Source: Microdochium bolleyi (Eukaryota > Ascomycota > Sordariomycetes > Xylariales > Microdochiaceae). Taken from it: 64,000 nucleotides of DNA. A program made the position numbers and the translations under genes. The first letter of the stretch is position 1; the number at the start of each line of letters is the position of its first letter. The stretch covers positions 1,364,001 through 1,428,000 of the forward strand of contig KQ964246.1 of NCBI GenBank assembly GCA_001566295.1. Reading direction: 5' to 3'. Shown here piece by piece: positions 12,606 to 22,639 of the stretch. The notes below the pieces were generated by a model. That model ran no database searches and was not told where the DNA came from. It saw only the letters and a list, made by a program, of their open reading frames with translations.

Positions 12606-14600
12606 ATGTCCGTGATAGATGACCAGGTCAGGAGGCTCGATGCCCACCTTGACCGCATCCCTTTCAATGGACTTGCGACCGCTGGGCAGGGCGTAGCCGG
12701 CTACACTGCCGATGACCTCAACAGCCCCCGCGTCAGGGAACTCCTCCGCATCATCAAGGCCCTCTCAACGACTTCTGGGACGCACACGCACCTCCATGCG
12801 GACCAGCTGCAATCCTTTCTTCATCAGTCGCAGCTCCTCTCCAACAAGTCGGATGCATCTCATACCTCCCATTACGAGGCAGAGCTCGAGTGGCTCCTCG
12901 TCAGCAAGGCCACCGTCCGGACATACGGCGTCGTCCTCAAGACACTGCTCGACCAGATCATCCCTCTAAGCAATCACATCTGGTACTGGGACGATGTCGT
13001 CGCCTCGAAGACATATAGCACCCTATATATGGTGCAGACTTCGCCAATCCACTTTTGGACCTGGTCGTGGGACATCTACCTCGACAGCCGCGTACGACTC
13101 AAGCAACTCACTGGGCGGGTCTCGGGCGCAGAGTATATTGAAGGAGATGACAGCGCCAGGCCCGAACCTGTGACACTGTCTCGACGATGGCGGCAATTCT
13201 ACGGTATCGTGCAGGAGACCGTCCGGGATCGGTCGCTGGCCAACGTGCAGCGTAGGATCATGTCGCCTGTGGCCCAATGTCGAGCAGAAGCTAGACGGAA
13301 ACAACACAAGCTGAAACGATTACGAGAAATGACGGCTAGCGGGCTGGGCGTCCTCATCGACGAGGGCCTAGCATTCGGTGGCAATGGCAGCGATGACGGC
13401 AAAAGCGACCTGATCACGTCGCACAACCAGGAATGGAAAGGAGTCGTGGAGCGAAGCGTGGCGCTCATGGATATGGTACTCCGGGATGTCCTGGCTCTGA
13501 ACATAGGTGTTTCTGACTTCGAAGATAAGGTCTTCAATGGTGTTGAAGAAGATCCAGAGTTGTCGTTCCAGGTTGAAGAAGACGACACAAAGCGTCCTGC
13601 TGTTGTCGCAAGGAGACTACAAAATCTCATCCAGAAACACCTTCCCGCCCATATGGCGGAGGCGGACAGCATGATTTTGGAGAACGGACAACCCTCAAGA
13701 CTGGTCAGATACTGGCTCCCTGTACTCGCCTTGGTCCTCTCTTCGAGTACGCTCTTGCGCATCTTGGTCAACAGAAAAGAAGCCGTCATCGATTGGATTC
13801 GTGGGTTCGGCGAGACGGTCCAGGACTTCTGGTTCAACTGGGTAGTCGAGCCCACTCGCAAAGTTATCGCTACCATCCGCCACGATCAGAGCAGCGAGAT
13901 CGCTCTCATGAGTCGGGACAGTCTGAAGGCCGACAGAGACAGCTTGGAGCGCATGGTTGTCGACTTTGCAGTTGACAGCCCCTCATCCGCGATGGGGGTA
14001 TCGAGCTTGACCGAGAGTCAGATCGCAGAGATTCGAGCCAAGGTCAAGGAGGGCGATCTCACACCCGTGCTCCGTGCCTATGAGCATGACCTGCGCAGAC
14101 CCTTCATGGGTGCCATCCGCGGTGATCTCGTCAGGACATTGCTGATCCAGGTCCAGAAGACGAAGGTCGACGTCGAGTTGGCCATGAGTGGTATCGACTC
14201 GCTCCTCAAGTCACAGGAGCTTGTATTCGGCTTTGTCGGTCTCACCCCAGGCATCCTCGTTTCCGTTTCCGCATTCCGCTACCTGCGTACGGCCCTTGGT
14301 GGCAGGAGAGGTATCAGCAACCAGCAGAGGGTCGGTAAATGTGTTCGCGTCCTTCGCAACATCGATCGCATATTCTCAGAGGCCACGCCTTCGCCCAACA
14401 ATGTCCTGTCGTACAAGGACCACGGCTTACTCGTTTGCGAGGTTCATGTGCTGAGAGAGCTTGCGCACTCAGTGCTACCGGCGGACATTGAGAAGGAGTT
14501 CTTGGAGGATGTGGATGACCTTGCGAACCTCAAGGGTATCCAGCAGCAGCTGCGGGCACTAGACCGTATCCGCTGGGCTTATGCACGGTGGCTGAAGTAG
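12606..14600 (+). CDS. NCA2: NCA2 family mitochondrial protein
   Basis: In yeast Nca2 acts with Nca3 in correct expression of the mitochondrial ATP6/ATP8 transcript; the family is a mitochondrial membrane protein of otherwise unclear mechanism. One exon, 664 aa. I use the ATG at 12606 (MSVIDDQVRRLD) because the frame further upstream opens only with GTG codons. Two hydrophobic segments are visible, about residues 369-390 (WLPVLALVLSSSTLLRIL) and 538-560 (LVFGFVGLTPGILVSVSAF). The second, with the preceding VQKTKVDVELAMSGIDSLLKSQ and the following RYLRTALGG, forms the family's conserved C-terminal signature. It shares a divergent spacer with ERG25 and is followed in tandem by SEC4. Confidence 0.88.
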   Translation: MSVIDDQVRRLDAHLDRIPFNGLATAGQGVAGYTADDLNSPRVRELLRIIKALSTTSGTHTHLHADQLQSFLHQSQLLSNKSDASHTSHYEAELEWLLVSKATVRTYGVVLKTLLDQIIPLSNHIWYWDDVVASKTYSTLYMVQTSPIHFWTWSWDIYLDSRVRLKQLTGRVSGAEYIEGDDSARPEPVTLSRRWRQFYGIVQETVRDRSLANVQRRIMSPVAQCRAEARRKQHKLKRLREMTASGLGVLIDEGLAFGGNGSDDGKSDLITSHNQEWKGVVERSVALMDMVLRDVLALNIGVSDFEDKVFNGVEEDPELSFQVEEDDTKRPAVVARRLQNLIQKHLPAHMAEADSMILENGQPSRLVRYWLPVLALVLSSSTLLRILVNRKEAVIDWIRGFGETVQDFWFNWVVEPTRKVIATIRHDQSSEIALMSRDSLKADRDSLERMVVDFAVDSPSSAMGVSSLTESQIAEIRAKVKEGDLTPVLRAYEHDLRRPFMGAIRGDLVRTLLIQVQKTKVDVELAMSGIDSLLKSQELVFGFVGLTPGILVSVSAFRYLRTALGGRRGISNQQRVGKCVRVLRNIDRIFSEATPSPNNVLSYKDHGLLVCEVHVLRELAHSVLPADIEKEFLEDVDDLANLKGIQQQLRALDRIRWAYARWLK

Positions 14601-15344
14601 TCATGGTGCAGCCGTAGAGACTGACATTATACAGAAAAGAACAAAGGCAGAGGCTGCAATTCCGCCAAACCTGCCGTAATGAGAATCCGTACTGCTAGTC
14701 TTCCTTTGAGCTTCCGCTTCCGCGTGAACACAAGTATAGTATCATGATCCCGGTAAGCGAACGTTTCCGGGGTGAAAAACGCAAGAAGAGACTCGTGGGA
14801 AATCGCATGTGCCTAGTTAAGAGCTGGCTGAAGCTGCAGGGAACAATGCTGTATTGGAAGGACGCCATGTGGAATCCCACATGGAGATATCGAGGCAGCC
14901 AAGTTGATTGAGCGGAGGTTAGCGCGGTCCCAGAGTGGTGCCTGCCAATGCCAGTGCCTGCCTCACCAAGCCGGCCACTCCACCATCATCACCGCTGTCA
15001 CAGCCACCATCCACCTGCACCTCTGGGTATCCCACTCGCGCAGGCTCTCGCTCCCTTCCCTGCAATCGCCAGCAACTCACGACTCCAGCAATCCCAACGC
15101 ATCGCAACACAAGCAGCCGTATCGCATAGTCCAGAACAACTCTCGGGATTAATCACGGCCTCGCGCAGCAGCCCCACCGCCTTCCTTCGGCGATCCGACA
15201 CAGCTTCCCCTTTTGCCCCTCGCGCTCATCGACACGACATCATTGTAGAGGCGTCGCGCTTCTTCCCTCCACGGCCCTCCAACTTCTCTGCCACATAACC
15301 CGCAGCCTCCTCTCTGTGACCACCAGAGGTCGACCATACTCAAG
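14601..15344. other. spacer between NCA2 and SEC4
   Basis: The 3' region of NCA2 is followed by a pyrimidine-rich leader (about 14940-15340, many CCA, CTC and TCC runs) that looks like the SEC4 promoter and 5' untranslated region. Short frames in it are biased by this composition and are not supported as genes. Confidence 0.5.
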
Positions 15345-16366
15345 ATGTCGGGCAATCGCAACTATGACTTTCTTGTACGTTTCTCGCCTATACCCCAAGG
15401 CCCCTGCCGCCCGCATCTCCTTGCCCTGCTCGATCCAATCTATCATCTTCACCTGTGACTACCGCCAAGATGATACCTTCCCCCGGATCATACGGCGTGC
15501 GTAGTTTCTCGGCCATACTGCGTCCCATCCCAACGTGATTTTTGCAAGAGGAGCTGTTTGTCAGAACACCATGTGGCGCTGGGTCTTCCACAACTACAGA
15601 CTACCTGCATACTGTGGCCACGACATAGGTCTGACTGCTAACGACCCATTCAATAGATCAAGCTACTCTTGATTGGCGACTCGGGCGTCGGCAAGTCCTG
15701 CTGTCTGCTCCGTTTCAGCGAGGACTCCTTTACGCCCTCTTTCATCACCACCATCGGCATCGACTTCAAGATCCGGACGATCGAGCTCGATGGCAAGCGC
15801 GTAAAGCTACAGATCTGGGATACCGCTGGCCAGGAGCGCTTCCGCACAATCACGACAGCGTACTACCGAGGCGCCATGGGTATCCTGCTCGTGTACGATG
15901 TTACAGATCAGCGCTCTTTCGATAGTAAGGACCACCGCCTTCTTGGGAGACACAGAAGTGCAACTCGTGCTCTCTGCTGGAAGCAGGACGAGAGCCACGC
16001 TTCGTACGGCAAGATCCAAACTGCTAACCTTCTCCCCCAGACATCCGTACATGGTTCGCCAACGTCGAGCAGCACGCCACCGAGGGTGTCAACAAAATTC
16101 TCATCGGCAACAAGTGTGACTGGGAAGAGAAGCGCGTGGTCTCGACAGAGCAGGGCGAGGCTTTGGCTCGCGAGCTCGGTATCCCTTTCCTTGAGGTTTC
16201 GGCCAAGAGCAACATCAATATCGACACAGCGTTTTACAACCTTGCGGCTGACATCAAGAAGCGTATCATTGACACCTCCAAAGGCGATTCCCAGGCCGGC
16301 GCCGGACAGTCAGGAGTCGATGTTGGCAGGAGTGATGGCGCCGGTGGCTTGAGCAAGTGCTGTTAA
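15345..16366 (+). CDS. SEC4: Rab GTPase of the Sec4/Rab8 group
   Basis: Small GTPase that drives docking of post-Golgi secretory vesicles at the plasma membrane through the exocyst, and hence hyphal tip growth. Exons 15345-15374, 15657-15924 and 16041-16366 give 207 aa. The 10-residue first exon ([10 protein letters not shown]) is followed by a 282-nt intron, long for this window. The GTP-binding motifs are intact: GDSGVGKS (17-24), effector region [21 protein letters not shown] and SAK. The protein ends SKCC, a double-cysteine geranylgeranylation signal. The GIDFKIRT effector region and the [14 protein letters not shown] segment match the Sec4/Rab8/Ypt2 group rather than Ypt1. Reading through the second intron would keep a frame open for some distance, but the spliced product restores the family sequence exactly. 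Confidence 0.95.
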
Positions 16367-17157
16367 GCTAGCCTGTCCACGAGCTGTTAAGCACAACGAA
16401 GAGATCGTCAAACATGGCGGACGACCAGCAGCTCTTGGCAGGGCAGAACCTACGCCTGGCTTTCTGGCTGACTCGTCTCATTCTTAAATTTGAGTAGAGA
16501 CCCCATGAACTGTCAGGAAAAGGGTGCGATGGGGAGCGCGGGTCTTGTCATTGGCTTGCTTGGCAAGAACACGATGGGCTGGAGGAGGAAGCCTCTCTGG
16601 CGGTGCAGTAAGTCCCGCAATGATCCATACACGACGGCCCAGGAGGAGAAACCATAAAGCTGGCGCACGCACGTTTGTACATTGTGAATGAGCGTTAGGC
16701 GAGATCCTTGCCAGCAAACTGGCGTCCTCGTCCAATCGGTGTGCATAGAACGGATAGTAGGACGTGGAGAGGGCCAAGTCGGCCAACTCATACCCAAGGC
16801 CTTTTCGACGGTCTCTCAGCTCCAGTTCAAGACGGAAGCTTTCTTTGATCGTGTTTATTTCCTTGTCTTTCTTAGGCGGAGTTCAGGGTTTCGTTGTTGT
16901 CGTTGTTGATTACTGGGCAATATATCTTATCGTTGGCTTTGCATTTTGCACATGCTAGCAGTGACTGAAAGTCGAGCGTGATCCCTACCGGACTCGCCTC
17001 ATTCCCGCCACATGCTCGTGGATGGTTCCTGTCTATCGCTTTGTCATTATTTTGTGATCATCTGTGCACAACTACACCCTATCTGACACAGTACTATACA
17101 CAACACCGACTTCTCATTCTTTTTGTCCTGCACGAACTCTCGACTGGTCCTCCAGTA
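16367..17157. other. convergent 3' region between SEC4 and the next gene
   Basis: About 0.8 kb holding two 3' ends. T-rich tracts occur around 16850-16950 and 17040-17130. No supported gene or RNA seen. Confidence 0.55.
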
Positions 17158-18672
17158 CTACCACAGTAAACTCGCGTTGATTATCCGCGGGGGTTCCCAA
17201 GACGCCGGCTCTGCGCTCCTCCTGCTGTTCTGACCCGGCACTGCTGAGGAAGACCGGAGCAGCGGCGCCAGCTCGCGTCGGTGCCAGTGCCGTATGAATC
17301 GCCGGGCCTCGGCGTCGTCGGTGAAGGCAACGAGGAAGCGCGGGTGCTGTCTTTCCTGGTTGCGGTTGCCGCCGTCGTTCTCATTGCTGCTCAAATTGTC
17401 GCTCGTAGAGAGGTCCGAGACGCTGTTCTGCTCAGAGGACCGGCCGCCACCGTGGTCATCATCGGTATGGACGTGGTCCATCTCTTCCCTGACTTCTTCG
17501 TCGCCGTCCCTGGCTTCCGTGGGAGCATCAGCAGCTTCGCCGGCTGGCGTGCCAGCATTTGCATCATCACGCGGCCTCCTCTTCACTATACTCCTCCCAA
17601 ACGGCCATATCCCCGTCTTGAGACTGACCACGCGCCAGGGGAGCTTGCGCTCGACACCATCGGCCCTGATCGCCAGCCGGAGCATGTCGACCGACATGTG
17701 CCCGCCGTCAGCGACGTGGAGCATGACGAGGTGCTGGAACCCGCCGACTGCGCCGACAATGTCGTCGACGAGCGCGCGGCCCCCGCGGTCGAGCTCGCTG
17801 ATGCGGTCGCGCGAGACGCGCTTCGACATCTGCAGCCTCGGGCGGTGCGATGGCGGGACCAGCGTGAAGGATCTGACCAGCGCCGCGACGTCCTCGCCCT
17901 CAATGTCCGTCGGCAGGCCCGCGGGGGGTGGGGAGTGGCGGCGCTGCGCGTGCTGCAACCCATGCGTGGCTCCTGGGGTGTACTGCCGGCTGAGTTTGCG
18001 CAGCCGCTGGACCTCCTCTCTGTATGCGACCGCGGCCTCGTACCGGTCGAACAGAATGAAGTAGTGGCCTAGCGGCTCAAGGGTCGCGTGGTCCCGGCCC
18101 TGTATGACCTTGACGATGCCACTGACCCAGCCGGGCAAGTGTTTCCCCTTGGCGCCGATGCGCGTGAAGTCGCTCTCGACGAGCTGCTTGCTGGCAGCAT
18201 TGAGAATCAGCATGGTCGTGGCGCGGAGGGCGGCGTTGTCCCTCGCGTTGTCACTGTCGCCATTGCTCTGGCGAGCGCCGTCACTGCCGCTGTCGAGGAA
18301 GTCGGCTTCGTCGTCTTCGGGTTTGGGGAGCTCGGACAGCCTGCGGAGCTCTTCGGACGGCGCGAGAGGTGGGAGGTCCTCTGAGATCTGAGAGGCCCAT
18401 TTCCGCTCTGGGTTGCGTGGTGGTGGGGGCGTGTCGGTGGCGCGGGGAGCTGACTGTTCTGCTTCTGACGACGTCGACGGCGCGGGCGGTCCTTGCGTGC
18501 TCTGAAGGGGAGGAGGCTGCGCTGGCGTGGGGAAGAGCTCGTCGAAAAGTCGCTTCTGGGCGAGGCGGCATCTGCTGCTACCGTGCAGCCCGCGCGCGGC
18601 AGGGAGCCATCGCGGTGAGGGAGCTCTAGCTACGGAGCGCAGTGCGTGCCTCTGCAGCTGAGTCGAGAGCAT
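17158..18672 (-). CDS. fungal protein of unknown function with a mitochondrial-type presequence
   Basis: Not recognised as a named family. A single exon of 504 aa from ATG 18672. The first 40 residues (from MLSTQLQRHALRSVARAPSPRW) are rich in Arg and Ser, have no acids and end near a GLHGSS segment typical of cleaved fungal mitochondrial presequences. Residues about 45-145 are Pro/Ser/Glu-rich and probably disordered. A conserved-looking core follows (about 150-375: ATTMLILNAASKQLVESDF, GWVSGIVKVIQGRD, GHYFILFDRYEAAVAYREEV, and an LPWRVVSLKTGIWPFG segment), then an acidic, Asp/Ser-rich stretch, then a final FLVAFTDDAEARRFIRHWHRREL motif. The two segments with aromatic beta-strands and an EAAVAY/EARRFIRHWH helix recall RNA-recognition-type folds, so a mitochondrial RNA-binding role is possible but is inference only. 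Confidence 0.7.
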   Translation of the reverse strand: MLSTQLQRHALRSVARAPSPRWLPAARGLHGSSRCRLAQKRLFDELFPTPAQPPPLQSTQGPPAPSTSSEAEQSAPRATDTPPPPRNPERKWASQISEDLPPLAPSEELRRLSELPKPEDDEADFLDSGSDGARQSNGDSDNARDNAALRATTMLILNAASKQLVESDFTRIGAKGKHLPGWVSGIVKVIQGRDHATLEPLGHYFILFDRYEAAVAYREEVQRLRKLSRQYTPGATHGLQHAQRRHSPPPAGLPTDIEGEDVAALVRSFTLVPPSHRPRLQMSKRVSRDRISELDRGGRALVDDIVGAVGGFQHLVMLHVADGGHMSVDMLRLAIRADGVERKLPWRVVSLKTGIWPFGRSIVKRRPRDDANAGTPAGEAADAPTEARDGDEEVREEMDHVHTDDDHGGGRSSEQNSVSDLSTSDNLSSNENDGGNRNQERQHPRFLVAFTDDAEARRFIRHWHRRELAPLLRSSSAVPGQNSRRSAEPASWEPPRIINASLLW

Positions 18673-19406
18673 GGGGCGACGAGCCGTGGCGATGCTCGGC
18701 GCATCGTTGTCGAGGTTGACGGGGCGTGGAGAGGTCTCGAGAGGTGAGGATGGCGTCGGCCGTTGAAGTGAACGAGCGCCAGACAGGGGTCCTTACACGG
18801 TGGTCACCCACTTTGCGTAGCCTCCCGTACTTTGCTGGTCATGCATGTGTGCCAGAGAGGCAATCATGCTCTCACTTTTCCCTCCCAGACTTCTTCGATC
18901 TACCTGCTACTTGGAATGATACCAGATCTATAGGGACCTCTGGGAAACAGAAACGCATCAAGAGGCCCGGGCACGAATGGGAGATTGCAGGCGGCAGGTA
19001 CAGCCAGCCAGGTACTTCGATGCGGCCTGGCTGTTATCACGTACCTTATCGCCAGGAACCCCGCCATAAATTATTGTCCCTCCACTGGCCCACGAAGGAC
19101 TTACATGGAACTCGGAATTGGACGAGGTATCATTTCAGAGCAAGTCAATCTGGTCAGTGTATGTGCTATAGTTGTGTGCTGGAGCCAAGATTCTGACTGG
19201 AGGTACCTTTGGTATCCTTGCTCGCCATGTGACTACAGACTTTCAGTGTGATTGTGTCGTGGTTGAACATGCACAGCTTTCACTTTGTTCCCACATTTTC
19301 TCCTTTGCAGGCCTCGACGCATCTAGTTCGTTGACTTACACTTCCGCAACGCAAGCAAGCACAGGAACAGGCACAGGCCAAGAAGAGCTGAGGAGCCTCC
19401 GTCACG
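18673..19406. other. divergent promoter region
   Basis: 734 bp between the start of the mitochondrial-type protein (-) and the AFG2-like ATPase (+). No supported frame; T- and C-rich runs near 19280-19320 probably belong to the leader of the ATPase gene. Confidence 0.5.
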
Positions 19407-21483
19407 ATGAAGAAGATCGAGGACTTCAAGGTCCGGCCACAGGTCAACGACACGCAGAAGGAATGGAACCACAAGCATGCCGCCAAGATATACATCCACA
19501 ACTCGGTCTTCATGTCCTCGGGCTTCACGACGGGCCACCTGTGCAATGTCCAGTGCGGCGACATCTTCCGGCAGGCCGTCGCCTGGCCGAACCTCGACAA
19601 GCAGCACGGCCCCAATGTCGCCGGCGTCAGCAGGGCGTTCCAGAAGTCCTCGGGCCTCCGGCTCGACACGACGACTCGCATCATGCCCGGTGCAGGCGCT
19701 GTCCCTGATGCTGGAATCGTCATGGTCCGAGACGTTACTGCAGATGCCGCGCCGGTGGCCGACGCGGAGAAGATCCGGTGGCAGGTCACGCTAGAGTCGC
19801 GGCTCGAAACAGCAGATTTCATCTTCCCCGGCATGGAATTTGAGGAGGTACTCGTGCGCGGCAGCAAGAGGTCGTTTCGCATCATCTCGATCAACTCAGC
19901 AACAGACGGCGTGGCCAAGTTCCACAGCACCGAGACAGTGGTCGAGTTTGTTGGCGGGGGCGAGGCGAGCGTCGCTACATCCCAGCTGAAAATCTCCTCC
20001 GTCCCGGGCCTGTCAAAACAGGTCGACGAGCTCAACTGGCTCTTCGAGGACTTCAACGAGGACTACGATCCTCACGCCGTCCTCCCTTTGCAGCCTTACG
20101 GCATCGTGATCCACGGCGGCAGAGGCACGGGGAAGACACTCCTCCTAGACCGCATCGCAGCGAGCCGATGGGGGAGAGTAGTGTGGCTGGACGACGAGAC
20201 CAAGGCCAATACTGTCAGAGACCACTTCAAGACGGCTCTCGAGTCCCGCTCGCCGACGATAATCCTGATCGACGACATTACCGACATCATCGGCAAGGGC
20301 AGGACGGGCCAGAAGGCGATCGTCAAGGCCCTCGCCCAGGGTCTCGACGACCTCGCCGCACGGATGCAACAGACCAGGACCAAGCCCAAGGTCCTCGTCG
20401 TCGCCGCCTGTCTCGACTACATCACCGACATCCCCGAGGAGCTACAGCGGATGAACCGCTTCCTCGAGCACATCGCGCTCCCTGTGCCCGATGCACAGGC
20501 CCGCAAGGACATCCTGGCGTCCTGGGACCTGCCGTTCGCACCGGAGACGTGCGCCGCGCAGGTCAGCGCCCTGGGGGACCGCACGCACGCGTACACCGCA
20601 GTCGACCTGTTCCGCGTGCAGCGCCGCGCGGCGAAGGCGGCGCGCCAGCGGACGGGTGGTCGCAAGGAGTACATTGCCGACGCCGACGTGAAGCAGGCAC
20701 TGCGCGAGGTCCAGCCGAGCGCCATGCACGACATCAACCTGAAGCCGCCGACGGTGCGGTGGAGCGACATCGGTGGGTACAGCGAGGTCAAGACGGCGTT
20801 GCAGCGGGTGCTGCAGCGGCCTACGGTACGTCCCTTCTGCTCTTGTCTCCCACTCCGAGCCGCGAGAATCATGTTGCTATCATCGTTTTGGTAATACAAA
20901 AACTGACATGCATTCCCACTTGGCAACACGCAGAACCTCACCACGAACCTCTGGAAGCCCTCCAAGGGCATCCTCCTGTACGGCCCGCCCGGGTGCTCCA
21001 AGACGATGACGGCGCAGGCCATGGCCACCGAGTCCGGGTTCAACTTCTTCGCCGTCAAGGGAGGCGAGCTGCTCAACATGTACGTCGGCGAGACGGAGCG
21101 GTCGATCCGGAACCTGTTCAAGCGCGCCAAGGACGCGAGCCCGAGCATCATCTTCTTCGACGAGATCGACAGCATCGCGGGCCCCTCGCGGTCCGGCGGC
21201 GGTGCTGGCGCCTCCGCAGGCGGTGGCGTGCAGGCCCTGACGACGCTGCTCACCGAGATGGACGGCTTCGAGAAGATGGGCGACGTCTTCGTCCTCGCCG
21301 CCACCAACAAGCCCGACTCGCTGGACCCGGCGCTCGTGCGGCCGGGCCGCTTCGACCAGGCCATCTACGTGCCCTTGCCCGACGCCCCGGCCAGGGAGGC
21401 CATCTTTGCGAACAAGGCGCGGGAGCTGCGCTTCACTGCCTCTCCTACGACCACCGCCAACACCACCGGCACAGAGGGCGAAG

Positions 21484-21518
<35 letters not shown>

Positions 21519-21749
21519 GACAGCAGCGGGCCGGGCTTGGGCCTGGACCTCGCGGAGCTCGCGCGAGAGACGGACCGATATTCGGGCGCCGAGATCGCGG
21601 GCATCTGCGACAAGGCGTTCTGCGGCAAGTACGGCGGGCCCGACGCGGATCCCATGGAGGTCATCAAGGCGGCGATCCGGGACACGCCCAGGGGCGTGAC
21701 GCAGGATATACTGATGCAGTTCGACACGTGGCGGATGCTGCGACGGTGA
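19407..21749 (+). CDS. type II (double) AAA ATPase, AFG2/DRG1/SPATA5-like
   Basis: In yeast Afg2/Drg1 releases shuttling factors such as Rlp24 from pre-60S ribosomes in the cytoplasm. Exons 19407-20825 and 20934-21749 give 744 aa. A substrate-binding N-domain (about 1-215) precedes two AAA modules. D1 has a Walker A motif GGRGTGKT near residue 240, but its Walker B reads IILIDDI (about 285-291), with Asp where the catalytic Glu normally stands. The usual RPGRFD second-region-of-homology segment is RMNRFLE. D2 is intact: GPPGCSKT (about 489), FFDEID (about 546), and RPGRFD. The Cys-Ser form of the D2 P-loop is characteristic of the AFG2/SPATA5 branch. Late in D2 lies a Ser-Asn run encoded by an AGC-AAC microsatellite (about 21486-21520). 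PEX1/PEX6 are less likely because of length and the D2 P-loop. Confidence 0.75.
21486..21520 (+). repeat. AGC-AAC hexanucleotide microsatellite inside the AAA ATPase coding region
   Basis: Alternating AGC and AAC codons encode a Ser-Asn run in a linker of the second ATPase module. Such repeats slip easily, so length may vary between strains without changing the frame. Confidence 0.8.
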
Positions 21750-22639
21750 TTTTGTCTATGTGTAGGGATGGGATGGAAGGGTTTGTGGGGGAGGTCCGAG
21801 GAAGAGTGGCAGGAGTGCCCGGCGGAGACGATTTAGAGGAAGAGACGAAGGATTGTTAGCCATCATTGGTATATGAACCTTGACATGGATTTGTGGTTGA
21901 CACGCATGACCTGGCACACTGCTATGACGTAGGCGCAGGGACAGAAAAGCTCGTGGATTCCAAACACATGCAGATACATCTATTCTTCATTTCTGTCGTT
22001 CGCGTCGCGCTTATCGTGAGAAAAGCGTGAAGGGGACTGTATCCGGGGCCCCCAGTATGCGTGCAGTTATGCACTGATGAATGTATATAAGCAAGTGCAA
22101 GAGAATGCCGCCCTGCCTGCTCGCCTGCCCGAGACGATATGAATAATAAGACCATGGAGGAATAAAGCGAAACACGCTCAATGAAAAACGAATATGAAGA
22201 GAGAAGAGGCCAACGCGAGACTGGGGATTGATGCCGCCAAACAGGTACTAATGAACAGAATGACAAGGTCTGCAGTCTGGAGGACTGCAAGCGTCAAACA
22301 AGCGCCATAAAATCGGAATCATGGTAATAATGCGGGTGAAAGCAGACGCCTTGTGAGATCCAGAAACTTTCTGAGCAAGAAGCCATGCGCCAAGTAGAGG
22401 AAGAAAGCCGTGATAGCCGTGAACGCCTTGCATGAAAAATATGTCGAGCAGGATGCTGATGCGATAACCCAGGAAGATGCGACTCGTGAGTATGATGGGA
22501 GTCGAGTTTGCGGATCGAGCGCAGTCCTAAGCCACTACTTTGTGCCAGTCTGGACTTTGTGTCGAATTCGCGCTTGTCCAATGCGCATTCAGCCAGCCAT
22601 GTAGCTGTGCGCTGGAGGGCTTGTACTTCTACACGAAGC
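21750..22639. other. convergent 3' region between the AAA ATPase and the Rab-like gene
   Basis: 0.9 kb spacer with two stops facing inward. No open frame that can be supported; purine-rich near 22140-22210. Nothing else seen. Confidence 0.5.

Noticed and set aside
17281..18072. 263-codon + strand frame
   Set aside because: Antisense of the 504-residue protein, which has a coherent presequence and ordered segments.
20168..21859. 563-codon + strand frame over the AAA ATPase
   Set aside because: Alternative frame of the real gene; composition (Arg/Gly/His/Gln-rich) is typical of a shifted frame in G+C-rich DNA.
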